Positions 50,001-61,629 of a stretch of DNA of 64,000 nt are shown here, in pieces. The translations under genes and the position numbers were made by a program. The stretch spans positions 27,814,602 to 27,878,601 of the forward strand of contig OZ020313.1 of assembly GCA_963971305.1 (NCBI GenBank). Reading direction: 5' to 3'. Within the stretch, counting starts at the first letter, position 1. Each line of letters starts with the position of its first letter. The notes beneath the pieces are model-generated. The model had not been told where the DNA came from. It made no database searches and worked only from the letters and a program-made list of their open reading frames with translations. This stretch comes from Arcuatula senhousia. Taxonomy: Eukaryota > Mollusca > Bivalvia > Mytilida > Mytilidae.

Positions 50001-53000
50001 CTTAACTTTTGTCCAAGTGTATATATTATTAATCATATCAGATGGGAAGTGACATTGTAATTTTATGCTCTGTTTAGGGCCTGTAATTAGAATAAAGCTA
50101 TTTCTATTTCTATTTTTTTCTATTGAATTTAAAAACAAGAGGCTCCCAGGAGCCTGAATCGCTCACCTGGTCTTGATGTTGACCCTATACTTTGTAGAGC
50201 TAAATGAGCTGAACATTTAAGCAAGCAACAGCTTTTTCTACCTGCAATAGTTTTTATTCTATAGGCCAAAAACACCATTTTTCACCTATAAGGGGCCATA
50301 ACCCCTATAAGGAGTCATCTGACAACTTCGACCCTATGGAGACTTTTGTAGAGCTTTATGAGCTGAACATTTAAGCAAGCAACAGCTAATCTCTATCTGC
50401 AATAGTTTTCATTCTGTAGGCCAAAAACATGAAAAATCGCTATTTTTCAGGGGCCGTAACCCCTATAAGGGGTCATCTGACAACTTGGACCCTATGGAGA
50501 CTTTCGTAGAGCTAAATGAGCTGAACATTTAAGCAAGCAACAGCTAATCTCTATGTGCAATAGTTTCCATTCTGTAGGACAAAAACATGAAAAACGCTAT
50601 TTTTCAAGGGCCGTAACCCCTATAAGGGGTCATCTGACAACTTCGACCCTATGGAGACTTTCGTAGAGCTAAATGTGCTAAACATTTAAGCAAGCAACAG
50701 CTAATCTATATCTGCAATAGTTTTCATTCTGTAGGCCAAAACATGAAAAATGGCTATTTTTCACCTTTAAGGGGCCGTAACCCCTATAAGGGGGTCATCT
50801 GACAACTTCGATCCTATGGAGACTTTCGTAGAGCTAAATGCGCTTACCATTTAAGCAAGCAACAGCTAATCTTTATCTGCAATAGTTTTCATTCTGTAGG
50901 CCAAAAACATGAAAAAATGCTATTTTTCACCTTTAAGGGGCCGTAACCCCTATAAAGGGTCATCTGACAACTTTGACCAAATGAAGACTTTTGTAGAGCT
51001 TTTGATGCTGAATCAGTAGCGTGGCCTCAGATTTCCTTTATCTCTTATACTTTTTGATTTATAAGCCAAAAACAGTAGTCTGACCCCCCTAGTCTATTTC
51101 TAGTAATGGCGGCCATGTTTTTTGACAGATCAAAAATCGAAACACAAGTTTGGTGCAGGACACCCTAAGGATCAATCATACAAAGTTTCATTCAATTCTG
51201 TTCAGTAGTTTCAGAGGAGAAGATTTTTGAAAAATTGTTAACGGACGACGACGACGACGACGATGACGGACGCCAAGTGATGGCAATAGCTCACATGGAC
51301 CTTTGATCCAGGTGAGCTAAAAAGAGAGAAAGTATGTTGAATTGTATAAATTTATTATACGAGTCAAAAATGACAAGCATTTAGAAACCATGTTTGAGAC
51401 CATGAACCCTTTTAAAATGTTTTTTTTTCCAGATGGGTGAAGGTTAATAAAAGCTGTACAAAATTATTCTTTCTATTTACAAGGACTATTTTTATACCTT
51501 TATTATTCCAAATTTATTTACACATGTCCATAGAAAATTTAAAACGATTTACACTAATTATGCATCAAAAGGTCCCGACCCATTGAAAGCACATCGAAAT
51601 TTTTTATTCAAATATTTGATGGGTCGTAAACTATCTACATGCCCTATATCGTTTTCAAGGGTAGATTTTCCACATTGTATGTTTTAGGTTTGAATAACGT
51701 TTTTTCATTGTTGAAGAGGGTATAATATTTCATCTCAAGTACGTGGTACGTTGGTAAACGTGTAAATTTATTCTAAAGTTGAATATTTTATACTAATATT
51801 TTAGTCAAAATAGGCGGCTACGAGTCGTATAAAGAATCGTATTACTGTATTCATATTTCATAAAACATCTCTCAAGGATTTAACATTCTAGTTATAGAAA
51901 TATATAGGATAAGGACTAACTTTCGAAACATGAGGAAAAGTGTCACAAATAATAAAGAAGGTCAACAGACAATATAGTCAAACGATTATAAATCAAACCA
52001 GTTTAACTACATGATCTTCAATACAACTGAGCATTTAATGTCATCGGTTTTGATATTGAGTATTGTCCTAACCAGTTCTCGTTCTGCCTTGGCTTTTAGG
52101 GGGCTGCTTGACTAGAGTGCCTTTAATTATGTATTTTATTGTACTTTTAAGGTTAGTTTAGGTATAACTCCTGCCAGGTTATGGAATTGGGGAAGGCAAT
52201 TCTCCCATTAATTGCACTGGTGCAATTTGTTAAATGTTCCACTCTACGCCTATAAACCGGTTTTACGCTATATGGCGGTGCTCCTAATACAGAGGAGGGA
52301 CATACCTAACATACCTAACAAACAAACAAACAAACATGGCGTTTGTCCAAAACATTAACCTTAAAGATAACACCATTATGTGTCTGAATTTTAAAGCCAT
52401 CGAACTTCAATGACAACAATTATGATTATGACCACATACCCGTGTTCTACTTTCTGGCATGCGCACATGACATGCTGGTAATGCTATGAATTACAGCATT
52501 CAATTCAATACTTATATACTCTCTACTCTATTTGATTTGGTATGACTTGACTGTTGGTATATCAAACTTTTGGTTTCAACAAGCCATAAATGTATTGACT
52601 GAATGACATTCTTTGGATGGACTGAATCGACAATTTTTGTTCGAGTCCTAGTTAATTTTGGTTGACTGTGTTTTTATCAAAACTTTAACGTTAAAAATCT
52701 GCTCGCTATCCTGAAGGACTTTGTTGCTTATATTCCCTTAAATATTGAAGTGTCTAGCATAACAACATTGAGCCTTGAGCCATTGAGCACATAGAGGTGG
52801 CTAAGAAGGAGAGAGAAGTTCTTGGGTTGAAATCCCAGGTTCTTCAGTAAAATTTGACCTAAAACCGTCTGCCAGTTTTGTTTGTTTTGAAGAAAACCAG
52901 TCGTCCCGGTGAGAAATGCATTATGAAAGCATTACGGAATAACGATTGTGTGGGGGGAAAGTACATCAAATTCGTTTCCAAAATTATCATATTTCGTTAA

Positions 53001-54079
53001 TGGTTCACAAAGTTTCAATAGATTCCTGTCAAAATTAAATTTATCATTTGTAAAATCGCAAGACTTTCGATATACCTGTATTTTAAAATCCCGTTACAGC
53101 AATATTTTCATAACTGATAATTGGACGATTAACTTTCGGTCTGTTAACCAAAAGTAACGCAACCATTATCTATTCTTCTTTCCCATATGAAGAAAATATT
53201 GTGCGACGAATAAACTTATAAATATTTCACTTACAGATTTAAAGAAAACAAGGTGAATCTCTTTATATATCTATACTAAACAATGGTATCTTTTAAACAT
53301 GAATGTCGATTGTATAAGCCTAAAATTATGTCATTTATGTCGTACTATTTAAAATTCTTCTATATCGAAGTACATTTATTTTGTTTATTCATCCTGTAAA
53401 TAAACATGATAAAGATATAATTCTTCTAAATCAGTATATAGATTTATTTGTAATCTTATTCTTTCTGATTGTAACACCCCCCTTAAAAATTAGACATCAA
53501 AATAAAATCAACACTCAACGACAAAAATATATTAATAATAATATATGACAACCACTCTTCTACCCAAAAATATATATTACACCATAAAAAACATTACAAA
53601 AGCCTAGAGTTCAGGAGCACAGCCGGTTGGGTCCAGGATTTTATTTTATTATAAATAACGTGTATATATATAAAAATCATCTCGTCTCTATACTATTTAG
53701 TAATATAGCGAGGGTCAGATTTTTGTTTATATACACACAATAAATAAAAAAAATCCTGGACCCAAACGCCTGTGTTCGGGAGCGGAAACCAGAAGCAACA
53801 CACAGCCACAGTGACCAGCAACGTGGACTATATGAACTAGCATCAAACGAAGTGTTCACTGTTGTGTCCTGAAATGGTTTAAACCATTACTTGCGGTGTT
53901 CCAAAATATAAGAAAATCCAACTTGAAGATAGAAATTTTCTTTTCGAGACGCACGCCGATGCATCTGCAATATTTAAACTAAATGTGTCAAATGTACACG
54001 TGAATTAAGTTGATACTTACATGAATATAAACGTCAACACCAAGATAACTCCTAGCACAAGAACTGTGATAAAATCCAT
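34936..54079 (-). CDS. Cytochrome P450 mono-oxygenase, CYP3-clan-like, complete 14-exon gene
   Basis: Microsomal haem-thiolate mono-oxygenase; substrate unknown. Minus-strand exons: 54079-54021, 49469-49373, 48324-48272, 47899-47803, 47389-47273, 44640-44552, 44254-44100, 42348-42227, 41232-41127, 40513-40350, 39815-39727, 38665-38528, 37614-37452, 35010-34936. All introns are GT-AG and all phases agree, giving 507 residues, the normal length for this clan. Residues 1-20 are the membrane anchor, followed by the GIPGPKP hinge (33-39). The C-helix has W123-R127 (WMFLR). The I-helix motif is AGYDTT (317-322), the K-helix ExxR is ETLR (373-376), PERF is at 427-430, and the haem loop FGLGQRDCFG has ligand Cys453. 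LELVKKYGK-like and AVHMDKENFPEPEKFDP segments are typical of CYP3/CYP30-type enzymes. The start has A at -3 and G at +4. The subfamily number cannot be assigned without a tree. Confidence 0.96.
35255..35527 (+). repeat. Family A repeat copy
   Basis: Contains gaaggttgggacc, tgtcctaagccaggaatct, gtcaaagtttgtttgta and cacttattccagatctc in the same order as 12880-13262. Confidence 0.65.
35576..36025. repeat. Two 154-bp hairpins in tandem (period about 296 bp)
   Basis: 35576-35729 and 35872-36025 each begin aggtttcacaactac and end gtagttgtgaaacct. The arms also share gatgagatacggat and gatatttgtc. The spacers after each hairpin are alike too (tttttctctaactgtc ... aaattttaatt), so a whole hairpin-plus-spacer unit is duplicated. 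Confidence 0.78.
36345..36805. repeat. 461-bp near-perfect palindrome containing two smaller palindromes
   Basis: The ends cacaggcacttgtatacagg and cctgtatacaagtgcctgtg are exact complements, and the arms pair almost throughout to a centre near 36575. Inside lie two copies of a ~95-bp palindrome (accatcaaacagtatctact ... agtagatactgtttgatggt, near 36477-36571 and 36580-36673). Flanking sequence outside the ends pairs only weakly. Open frames on both strands here are read-through. Confidence 0.82.
37452..37614 (-). CDS. P450 exon 13: haem-binding loop
   Basis: Follows tttctttag and ends CAG|gtatga. It completes PERF across the junction and encodes FGLGQRDCFG (446-455) with thiolate ligand Cys453, then the L helix (KLAIKLAIVSLLKRF). 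Confidence 0.93.
37990..38290. repeat. Imperfect inverted repeat with gacgacgg / ccgtcgtc arms
   Basis: Aggacgacggaagaaag and caagacgccgcaagacgacgg on the left face ccgtcgtcttgcgtcctgcg on the right. Outer gctgcatgtc and acatgcagc also pair. It is probably a degraded fold-back element in a P450 intron or downstream flank. Confidence 0.5.
39290..39700 (+). repeat. SINE-like family E copy
   Basis: Contains ggccaggccgctttgcccac, gtggttgaatgg-type segment, ctgaccgcaaaccatagtg, catcatttcatgttcattg and gctgcttgggagtaaa. Matching copies are at 54955-55370 and about 58480-58800. A reversed fragment is at 41270-41375. Confidence 0.65.
39727..39815 (-). CDS. P450 exon 11: K helix ExxR
   Basis: 89 nt between ctttttag and gtacga. 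It encodes MQYLDMVLNETLRLFPTYLR with the invariant Glu373 and Arg376. Confidence 0.92.
40350..40513 (-). CDS. P450 exon 10: I helix
   Basis: Encodes ETEIVANCLFFFLAGYDTTA, with the oxygen-activation motif A/G-G-x-D/E-T-T, then the J helix. The acidic residue is Asp320, where CYP3A enzymes usually have Glu. Confidence 0.92.
41270..41375 (-). repeat. Family E fragment, reversed
   Basis: Gttattgctttactcctaac and aaaatgaacatgaaatgatg are the reverse complement of the 3' half of family E. Confidence 0.55.
41775..42175. repeat. Degenerate array of acatatg / gttttaca motifs
   Basis: Dozens of variants of acatatgtaaaacatacg and catatgttttacacatgg occur in both orientations over about 400 bp in a P450 intron. 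Many units are self-complementary (CATATG, ACATGT). Confidence 0.55.
43020..43261 (+). repeat. Tandem duplication of a 121-bp unit
   Basis: Gcaatgctgccatctaccct through ggttggttagttct occurs twice back to back (about 43020-43140 and 43141-43261) with only two or three differences. It lies in a P450 intron. Confidence 0.82.
46148..46226 (-). repeat. Family C end fragment
   Basis: Gacgccgctgccgtcgccgt and cgtcgcaggcgagacaaaat are the reverse complement of a family C/hybrid head (compare 30585-30660). Confidence 0.5.
48828..49206 (-). repeat. SINE-like family D copy, reversed
   Basis: Starts gagtgagtgagttgatgttt, runs through acgcccgtgaaacgctatat, and ends tctgtgggctgagcactgac. It is the same as 56226-56716 but lacks the GC-rich 5' end. 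Confidence 0.68.
50134..51322 (+). repeat. Family B repeat, longest copy
   Basis: Has the intact head (aagaggctcccaggagcct, tcgctcacctgg), five units of about 160 bp, the common distal part (ggcggccatg, tttcagaggagaag), a (GAC)n run near 51244-51263 and the end ccaggtgagctaaaa. It sits in P450 intron 1. Unit number differs between copies (three at 20003, five here). Confidence 0.8.
51323..52079. other. No gene seen (P450 intron 1)
   Basis: AT-rich sequence with no repeat family recognised. Confidence 0.4.
52080..52340 (+). repeat. Possible retroposed repeat with (AAAC)n tail
   Basis: A moderately GC-rich segment (aggcaattctcccattaatt, tatggcggtgctcc) ends in aacaaacaaacaaacaaac. A simple-repeat tail of this type is SINE-like. 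No second copy was seen in the window. Confidence 0.35.
53610..53785. repeat. Short inverted repeat element with ggtccaggatttt arms
   Basis: Gggtccaggattttattt on the left pairs with aaaaatcctggaccc on the right. Outer gcacagccg / cgcctgtg also pair imperfectly, giving arms of about 35 bp. It lies in P450 intron 1, near exon 1. Confidence 0.55.
54021..54079 (-). CDS. P450 first exon: N-terminal membrane anchor
   Basis: Encodes MDFITVLVLGVILVLTFIF plus two bases, with donor gtaagt. It is separated by a 4.55-kb intron full of repeats from exon 2, with which it joins in phase. Confidence 0.85.
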
Positions 54080-54110
54080 TCTAACTGTCTTTTCTACAAC
54101 CTCTAAACGA

Positions 54111-54141
54111 GATTTAAATACCAGTTTTTAATATATTTTTG
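54111..54141 (-). promoter_or_regulatory. Candidate TATA-type core promoter of the P450 gene
   Basis: On the minus strand, aaaaatatattaaaaac and tatttaaatc lie about 33-60 bases upstream of the ATG. Either would place transcription start a few tens of bases before translation start. AT-rich context makes chance matches common. Confidence 0.35.
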
Positions 54142-54954
54142 CGTCACACTTTGTTGAATACTCATTCATTTGTTGTGGTATTCCTGCTTTTAAAACGTGC
54201 CAGATTATAAATAATTCATCCGCAGGTTAATAATTCTTCCTTAAAATAGAAAAAACTAAATAAAATCGATTTAAATAGGAGGTTTTTAATTGCAATTAGG
54301 TGCGAAAGTTTTTTGCTGTATCCATTAGATGGCTAACATACTATATAGCATTGTGAAGTATTCATTCATTCAACCAATTAATCCTTCATTTCAAAATTTC
54401 CTTTCAATTGTTCATTATTTTCTTGGCGAATCTTGCATCATCATGGATGGACCTTAAGAACTTAAAGCATAACTTCACAAAATCCAATTCCTGTACACAA
54501 ACACACCTTTTAGAGTACAAAATACAAAATCACTATCTGATAAGCACTAAAATCCTCAACAAATTCTTGATTGTTTTATCAAGTAAGTATTTTGTCGTAT
54601 CAAGTATTTTTCAATATTCGCACAAGTACGTAGGCATGGTGCAAGTCACAAGTGCACGCATTATTTTTGAAATCGTTATAGTACAAAACTTAACTGTTTA
54701 TACAGTACTTAAAAGATAACTTGCGTTTCAAGATCTTAAATATGTCAGTAATGAGGAAGTATTAGATGTCAATATATGCCCTTTTTTCTACAACATTTCC
54801 TGTTAAAAGTTGAGATGATGACATTAAAATATTTGCTTATTAAAAATCCATATATTTAAAACTTATATTTTAGACTAATTATTACTAACTATTAGTATAC
54901 TGTCATCAGGAAAACAGCACTTAGAATTTCGTTGAAAGTCAACTAAGAGCGCAA

Positions 54955-55370
54955 AAACACCTGACACCGTGCCAGGCCGCTTTGCCCACAAAGCGACTTA
55001 GATGTGTACCCAAAGTGGTTGAATGGGGCAGCGGCCTGTGAAAATGTATGCCGGGGTCTTTAGATTATAATGCGGTTAACCGGACCGCAAACCGTAGTGG
55101 TGCATCATATTGGGAATATTGTCGCGTTCCTCATACTTTAAAGATCTCGATAAGTGTGGGATCCGTAGAATCCCAATGCAGGAGGTTACATTGTTCGATC
55201 CCACCCAAACCCCCTTGTTTCCCTCTCATTTCCAATTGTCCACGTGTCCCCCATTTCTTCACGTCGTCATCATTGCATGTTCATTTTATCATTCCTTTCA
55301 TGTTCATCTCCAGGTATGATACCGAATTGGCGCTGCTTGGGAGTAAAGCAATAACCAAGTATTAGTAACT
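54955..55370 (+). repeat. SINE-like family E copy
   Basis: Ccaggccgctttgcccacaa head, tggttgaatggggcag, gaccgcaaaccgtagtggtg, and the end gctgcttgggagtaaagcaa. It lies upstream of the P450 start, on the opposite strand. Confidence 0.65.
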
Positions 55371-55584
55371 AATTTACCAGTTAAAATATTTACATGCTAT
55401 CAAATTCATATAAAGATTACAATTAACCCCATAATTTCCAAAGAGGACTTTTCAAGAAAAAAACAATGAAGACAACAGCCGAAAGGTATGACCAGATAAA
55501 CAATTATCCTCCTTATGGTCCACGGAGGGGCAATGACAAAAAAATGGACATATAATTTTCTGAAAAATACAGTTCTTAACGCTT

Positions 55585-56040
55585 CACGTCCCGTGCGGGA
55601 CCCGGAAAGCGAATAGGCCCACAGCAGAGCCTAGCTTGTCGTAAGAGGCGACTAATGGTGTTTAGATTCTGACATCGGGTCAGTGCTCAGCCCACAGAGC
55701 GACCAAGTGTATACCTAGGTGGCTGGATAGGGTGGCCCTTGTCTGCTGGGGTTGTTAGGTCTATAATACGAAAATCCTGACCGCCAAGGTGTTTGGAGAG
55801 TGCCACGCTTCATGCACGTAAAAGACCCCTTTTTGGACCGCCAAGCATTGTACCACATAGGCTTAGTTTTCTGTCCCTACCCATCTCTCCCCTCTTCCCG
55901 TGGTTCCTTATTTACCACCCCACCCCCTTATTTCATTTATCATCATCGTTGCATTTTCATTTTATCACCATTTTCATGTTCATCGCCTTTAAATAATCTT
56001 TGCAAGGGCGTGAAATACCAACTCACTCACTCACTCACTT
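55585..56040 (+). repeat. SINE-like family D copy with (ACTC)n tail
   Basis: Starts acgtcccgtgcgggacc, contains gtcgtaagaggcgactaatg and gtgctcagcccacagagcga, and ends caactcactcactcactc. It forms an inverted pair with 56226-56716. Confidence 0.72.
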
Positions 56041-56225
56041 AACGCTTCACAATTTCAACAGATTTAAGTAAATAAACAAAACAAAACACTGACTGTGATT
56101 GTGAGACATAATTTAGGAAATTGAAGTTATCATTCTTTGTATTATAGACAGTCAAAAACTTCTAAACAAATCACGAATCATAATCTCTGATAACAAATTT
56201 TCATTTTAAGAATAGCCATTCAAAC

Positions 56226-56716
56226 GTGAGTGAGTGAGTGAGTTGGTGTTTTACGCCCGTGCAACGCTATATAGGTTATTTACAGGCGATGAACATGAAA
56301 AGGATGATAAAATGAACATGAAATGATGATGATAAATGAAATATGTGCGTGGGTGGAACACAAAGGACCGGTAAATTTTTGAAGAACCACAGAAAAAGGG
56401 GAGGGATGGGTAGGGTCGAAAAATTTAGCATATGTGGTGCTACGTGGCGGTCCACAAAGGGGTCTTTTAAGTGCATGAAGCGTGACACTCTCCACACACG
56501 TTGGCCCACTATGGTCAGTGGTCAGGGTTTCCGAAATATAGACCTGACAACCCCCGCGGACGAGGGCCACCCTATTCAGCCATCTAGGGTACACACTTGG
56601 TCGCTCTGTGGGCTGAGCACTGACCCGACGTCAGAATCCCAAGACCCTTAGTCGCCTCTTACGACAAGCTATGCTCTGCTGCGGGCCTATTCGCCACCCG
56701 GGCCCCGCACGGGACG
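56226..56716 (-). repeat. SINE-like family D copy, reversed
   Basis: Begins gtgagtgagtgagtgagttg and ends ggccccgcacgggacg, the reverse complement of the start of 55585. Nearly full length. Confidence 0.72.
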
Positions 56717-58479
56717 CCATTCAAACGAAATTAAAAAAAAAGACTAACTTTTAATAGCAGCTTTGTCATTCTTCATTTTTTGGGCTAAAATTAAGTAACA
56801 GAGCTTTATTTTATGATGTATTTCAATCAGCGCAGTTGTATAAACCCCCCCCCCAAAAAAAAAAAAAACCAGACCCCCAAACCCCACCCCAAAACAAATA
56901 GACGTCTAAATAAAGCCAATAGAAATGCGTAAGTTTTGACTATTCAATAGTCCGTATTTTCATAAATATTTATAAAGATAAAGGGAAGTGACATGACATG
57001 TGACACCTAAGCGTGTGACAAGCCGTTGGCAAGGCATATCAGTCAAATATCTATTCATCTAAAAACAAATGTATATGTTTAATTTACTGCTTGACCAAAA
57101 TGGCATAAAACATATTGATTGGTAGACACAATATATATATGGTGTTTGTATTAGGTATTTTTGTGTCTGCTTGCAGACCAGAACCTTCACGTGGTGGGAA
57201 ACGGTCACTGTATCCAGTTTATCGGTACTCTGGATGTCGTGTGAAGTTGGCTGGACGACAAAGGCACACAGCGAGTCTTTATACGCTTGCCGCGGAGAGG
57301 CATGATTTCCTTTTGTTACGACTATATAAACAACCAAATCAAATTGGCATTCTTGTCGAAAAATGCAATGCTACCAGCATAACCAAGCACCATTTATTGA
57401 AATAACAAAAACTGCTGTTTGTATTTTTAAAAGATATTTTCTTTACCTTTCTAGAACGTATATCTGTTTTATGCTTTATAAGTTAGTAGATTTTGAAAAA
57501 TCAAGCTCAAGGGTCAACCATAATTGTAAACTATTTTTCAAAGTGTACAAAACGGATACTTGGGGATAACGATTTTAGCTTATACTTTTTATCACAGGTA
57601 AATTAAAAAAAAAGTGGGTTTTTTTTCTAATCTCCAATCTAAATGACCTTTTGTGAATATTCCGTATAATAAAATTGTATCAGCATCATACACTTATAAA
57701 AAATAAAATACATAAAAAGGTTGATGTACACTTTTTGGGGAGGGAGTGGTTTTGAGAATAGTGTACTTTTAGTACACTTTCGAAAATCATTAACAATTAT
57801 GGCTGATCTCTTATGCATCTGAAATAAGTCACACGTGCATGCATTGATTTGAAATAATTATTGTCAAAAATACAATTTCAAAAACCTAACTGTTTTGTTT
57901 TAAATACGTAATAAAGATTTTACCCTGTCTTATATAAAATTCTTTTGATATAGAATGTGTCTATGTTAAGGAAGCATTTGATAAGTAAGTGTCTTACATA
58001 ACCGACTTTTCCTTGTAGCATTTGGTCCATTATCCAAAATTAATTGATAAAAAATCTAAGTATCATTTTTAAATCGTTACGACGGGTAAGCTATAATAAG
58101 CATGCACTGCTTACTCTTTCGGCGCATCCGAGTCCACTCTCATTGTACGTCTTTAGTTCGAGTTGTTGACGTTGTTGTTCAGTTGTTGTTGTGTTTACTT
58201 ATGTTGTCTATTCATCGTATTTTTCTCGTTCGTGTTTCCTGGTTTTGTCTTTGCCCTTTTGGACTTTTGACGTTCCGAAATGCCACATTGGTACTCCATT
58301 GCTTTTTTTTCTGTACCATCGCTCGCTTCATTTATTAAAAGAAGAAAAAACAGAAAAAAAAAACTTTACATGCTTAACTTCCCCCTAAAGATTAATAAGA
58401 AGTACGCAGATCCTGCCTTTGCTAGCATATGAGAGGTGATGCCTACAAAGTTATGAAGCTTTCACTTCTTTCTCTGATA
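56717..58479. other. No gene seen
   Basis: Contains a poly-C/poly-A tract (about 56846-56869). A segment at 58200-58320 (tggttttgtctttgccctttt...) resembles 37815-37900, so it is likely another low-copy dispersed repeat. No exon can be supported. Confidence 0.35.
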
Positions 58480-58802
58480 ACCTGACCGCATTTCCATAGT
58501 GGTGCACCGTGTTGGGAAAAATATCCCGTTCCTCGCACGTTAAAGAACCCTGCTGCAGGTCTCGGTAAGAGTAGGACCCGTAGGATCCCCATGCAGGAGG
58601 CTAAATTTCCCGCCCCTACCCATCACTCCTTTTTCCAGTGGCAGTCAAAACTCTCCTACCCGATTGGCCTTGTGTCCCCATTCCCTCCACTTCATCATCA
58701 TCCTTCATGTTCATTGTATCACCACTTTCATGTTCATCTCCTGGATATAGCCGAAATCGTGCTGCTTGGGAGTAAAGCAATAACTAACTAACTAACTAAC
58801 TG
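58480..58802 (+). repeat. SINE-like family E copy with (AACT)n tail
   Basis: Contains cctgaccgcatttccatagt, ttcatgttcattgtatcacc and gctgcttgggagtaaagcaa, followed by taactaactaactaactaac. Confidence 0.68.
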
Positions 58803-61629
58803 ATATTCATATCGTTTTTGCTAAACATCCAGATTATTCATTATTGAACGATATTCAGTCAGCTTTTCAAAACTTAAAAAAAAGGAAAAGTAAAGTTTTT
58901 GCTAAAACTACTTACAGCGGCCAGCAAAATAACACCTTACAGCATAGAGTTGATTATATCTACGGTTCCTGATTATTCATGGCAACTCAGACTGGACCGA
59001 CGTTATACGGACATGGCGGGTTTTTTTTATTTATTACTGTCCTTCTTCGAAACGAAGTACAATGAAATATGTAGGAGTTTATCTAATTCTTCCCGGAAAG
59101 ATTTTGTAGATGAAATGATATGTACATTGTTTACATCAATTTACCTATTACATGTGGTGATTTAAATGGTGACTTGGTACATTGGTTCAAAAATTAAGTA
59201 AGTCGATTTTAGAATTGTCACGATAATTTTTCATTGTATATCAAACTTACCTAACCTTTGGAATGGAATGTATTGACAATGTAAGAAAGAGCAAAAAGAA
59301 AAAAACAGATGTAGATATGAAAGCAAGGACAAATGCTGTTGTTGAAAAGAGTCAAGGACAAATGGGCAATGACTACAGCAAAAAGTGTCAAGAAAATTTT
59401 AAAAGCAGTTTCTGTTTTTATAAAACGTAGACAAACCGTAACTTTTTTTTATCATTTTATTAAACTAGTTTAAATTCTCATAGGTTCTCCAAGCATACTA
59501 TTATAACAGCGGTTCGCACCGGTCTGTTATACAAAAGTTCGGGGAAAACTAGCTCACTTTTTAAATGAAACAAAACACGAAATAAAGTTCCAAATGTTAA
59601 TTATTCATAAAATACACATGGAATCATCCACATAAAACAATACAATATGTTTTAAAAGACGGGTTACCGTAACAATAATTTTAAATACAAGTTGACTTGA
59701 AAACGTACGACGTCCGTACACTTAAACTGTTGGATTCCAACTACCCTTACACATTCTTAAGCCACGATATCACAATTATATAACACAACCAGAATATATG
59801 AAAATGCCATGTCAAAACATATATTAAAGAATTGAGCTTAACTAATGAACACAGGAAATCGATTTCGAACAATTGAGAAAGAGTTATTTATCAAATGGAT
59901 TATCTTATAAAATACTTAATATCAGCTTGCGTGCAATATGCAATGAGAATAAAAGATTCTTATTAAAATATATATGAAATGAAGTAAAATTAAAACTTAA
60001 ATGACAAATACAATAGCTTCAAGCACGAAAATGTTAACGCGTATTTTTCCACTGTCACACTATTATCGCATGTCAAGATTGTGCTCTAATCCACTCACTA
60101 CAAAGGCTTTACTCACACCAACTTACTACATGTAACATTCACCACAAAACTTGATGTACACATGTATCAAAAATCGAAATGCTAAGCAACAATTGTTCAG
60201 CAAATGTTACCAAATCGAATGTTGTAAATCGGAAAAGGCAACTAAAATTTCAGCATTGGTGAAATCATCACACACAAAAAAAACCTACACAACACACCAA
60301 ATAACAAACAACACATAGCACAACCAAACCGCATTAAACAACGTGAACTCAAGTTGAAACAAGAGTGAACTCGGATGCTTAGGAAGAGCGAGCTGTTCCT
60401 CCATTAGTTGCCAACGATCAAAGGACAACAATACTAAACGTATATGTCAGTTCAGACATAGGTTGATCATCTTAGTAATAATTTGGTTCCCCAGTTTGAT
60501 TTTTTTGGTTTTACTGTTCTATGCTCTTCATCATCGAATAGCGTTTGGCATTTTCAATACTTTTGGTAGAGCGCCTCCGATGAGTCTTGAATAGACGAAA
60601 CGCTCGTCAGGCGTAGCAAAATTTATTATCTGGAACGTTGTTGTCATTTGTATTACATTTCAACCTCTGTGTTCATCTAATAGATAGAAATCCAAACACA
60701 TGATGTCTTCCGTAAAATTTCTTGAGTGACGATATGTCATTAGGGACCGACAATTTGATTTTCATGGGGTGGGGGGGTGGGGGGGGGGGCTATGCTGAAA
60801 TGGGAAATAAAAAGGTAAGATGGCAAAAATCCAGAAATAAAAAAGGCAGGACAGTGTTTTTAATTAAAAAAAAGCAGGATGGGAGTTTTGGCTGAAAACT
60901 TTATAAAATTCTACATGATTTTTTTTTCTTATGTGATGTTAATGTGTTATTGAAACTATTCATATGTTGTATGTTTGTTACTCTATGTATTGCTTGACCC
61001 TTATTGATGTAATTTTGCAATAAAGAATTTAAATTAAATTATATAAGCTTAAAAAAATGGCGAGCAAAAAAAAATCCAGGCTCACCACTTCCCGAAAATA
61101 AAAACTTTTTAGGCAGGACAAAAAAATATCCATAGCCCCCACCTTAGGCAAAGTGTATTTTGTGCACAAATCTTGAAGATATAAAATATATAATATTGGC
61201 ATCTTATGTTGAAACCGAATCTTTTCGAGCGCTCTCTTCCTTCTTATTGATAAATTCATCAAATATCATTCTTTTATTGATTTAATATTGATAGCAATTT
61301 TCACAACAAATGTTAAATGTTTCAAGTCTATGAAAAATGATTTTGTGGAATATATTTGTGATTTTTGTCGTTGTAAAAGGTAGGTTACACATGTATGGCT
61401 AGTTTACGCTTTCTGATGAGATCACAAATCATTGTAAGAAAGTTACTCAAAACTCAAATGAACCATGATGACGGACAGTGAGGTTTAATGTTGAGCAATA
61501 AGTTGTACTTTATAGAAATATAATAGAAAACTAGAAAGCAAAAGTTCACAATTAGGGCCCGCATGAGATTGTTTTCCATAATATTTCAGGTCCACCAAAT
61601 TAACCGAATACTTGTATGTTGTCAATGAC
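58803..61629. other. No gene seen; G-rich tract at 60765-60789
   Basis: An 88-codon open frame at 58899-59165 has no recognisable homology. A G-run (ggggtgggggggtgggggg...) could form a quadruplex. Otherwise AT-rich DNA. Confidence 0.35.

Noticed and set aside
52790..52850. Possible tRNA/SINE promoter (gggttgaaatcccagg)
   Set aside because: The B-box match is imperfect and no A box at proper spacing is convincing.
55048..56651. Several open frames of 65-105 codons
   Set aside because: All fall within SINE-like families D and E, and equivalent frames recur in other copies.
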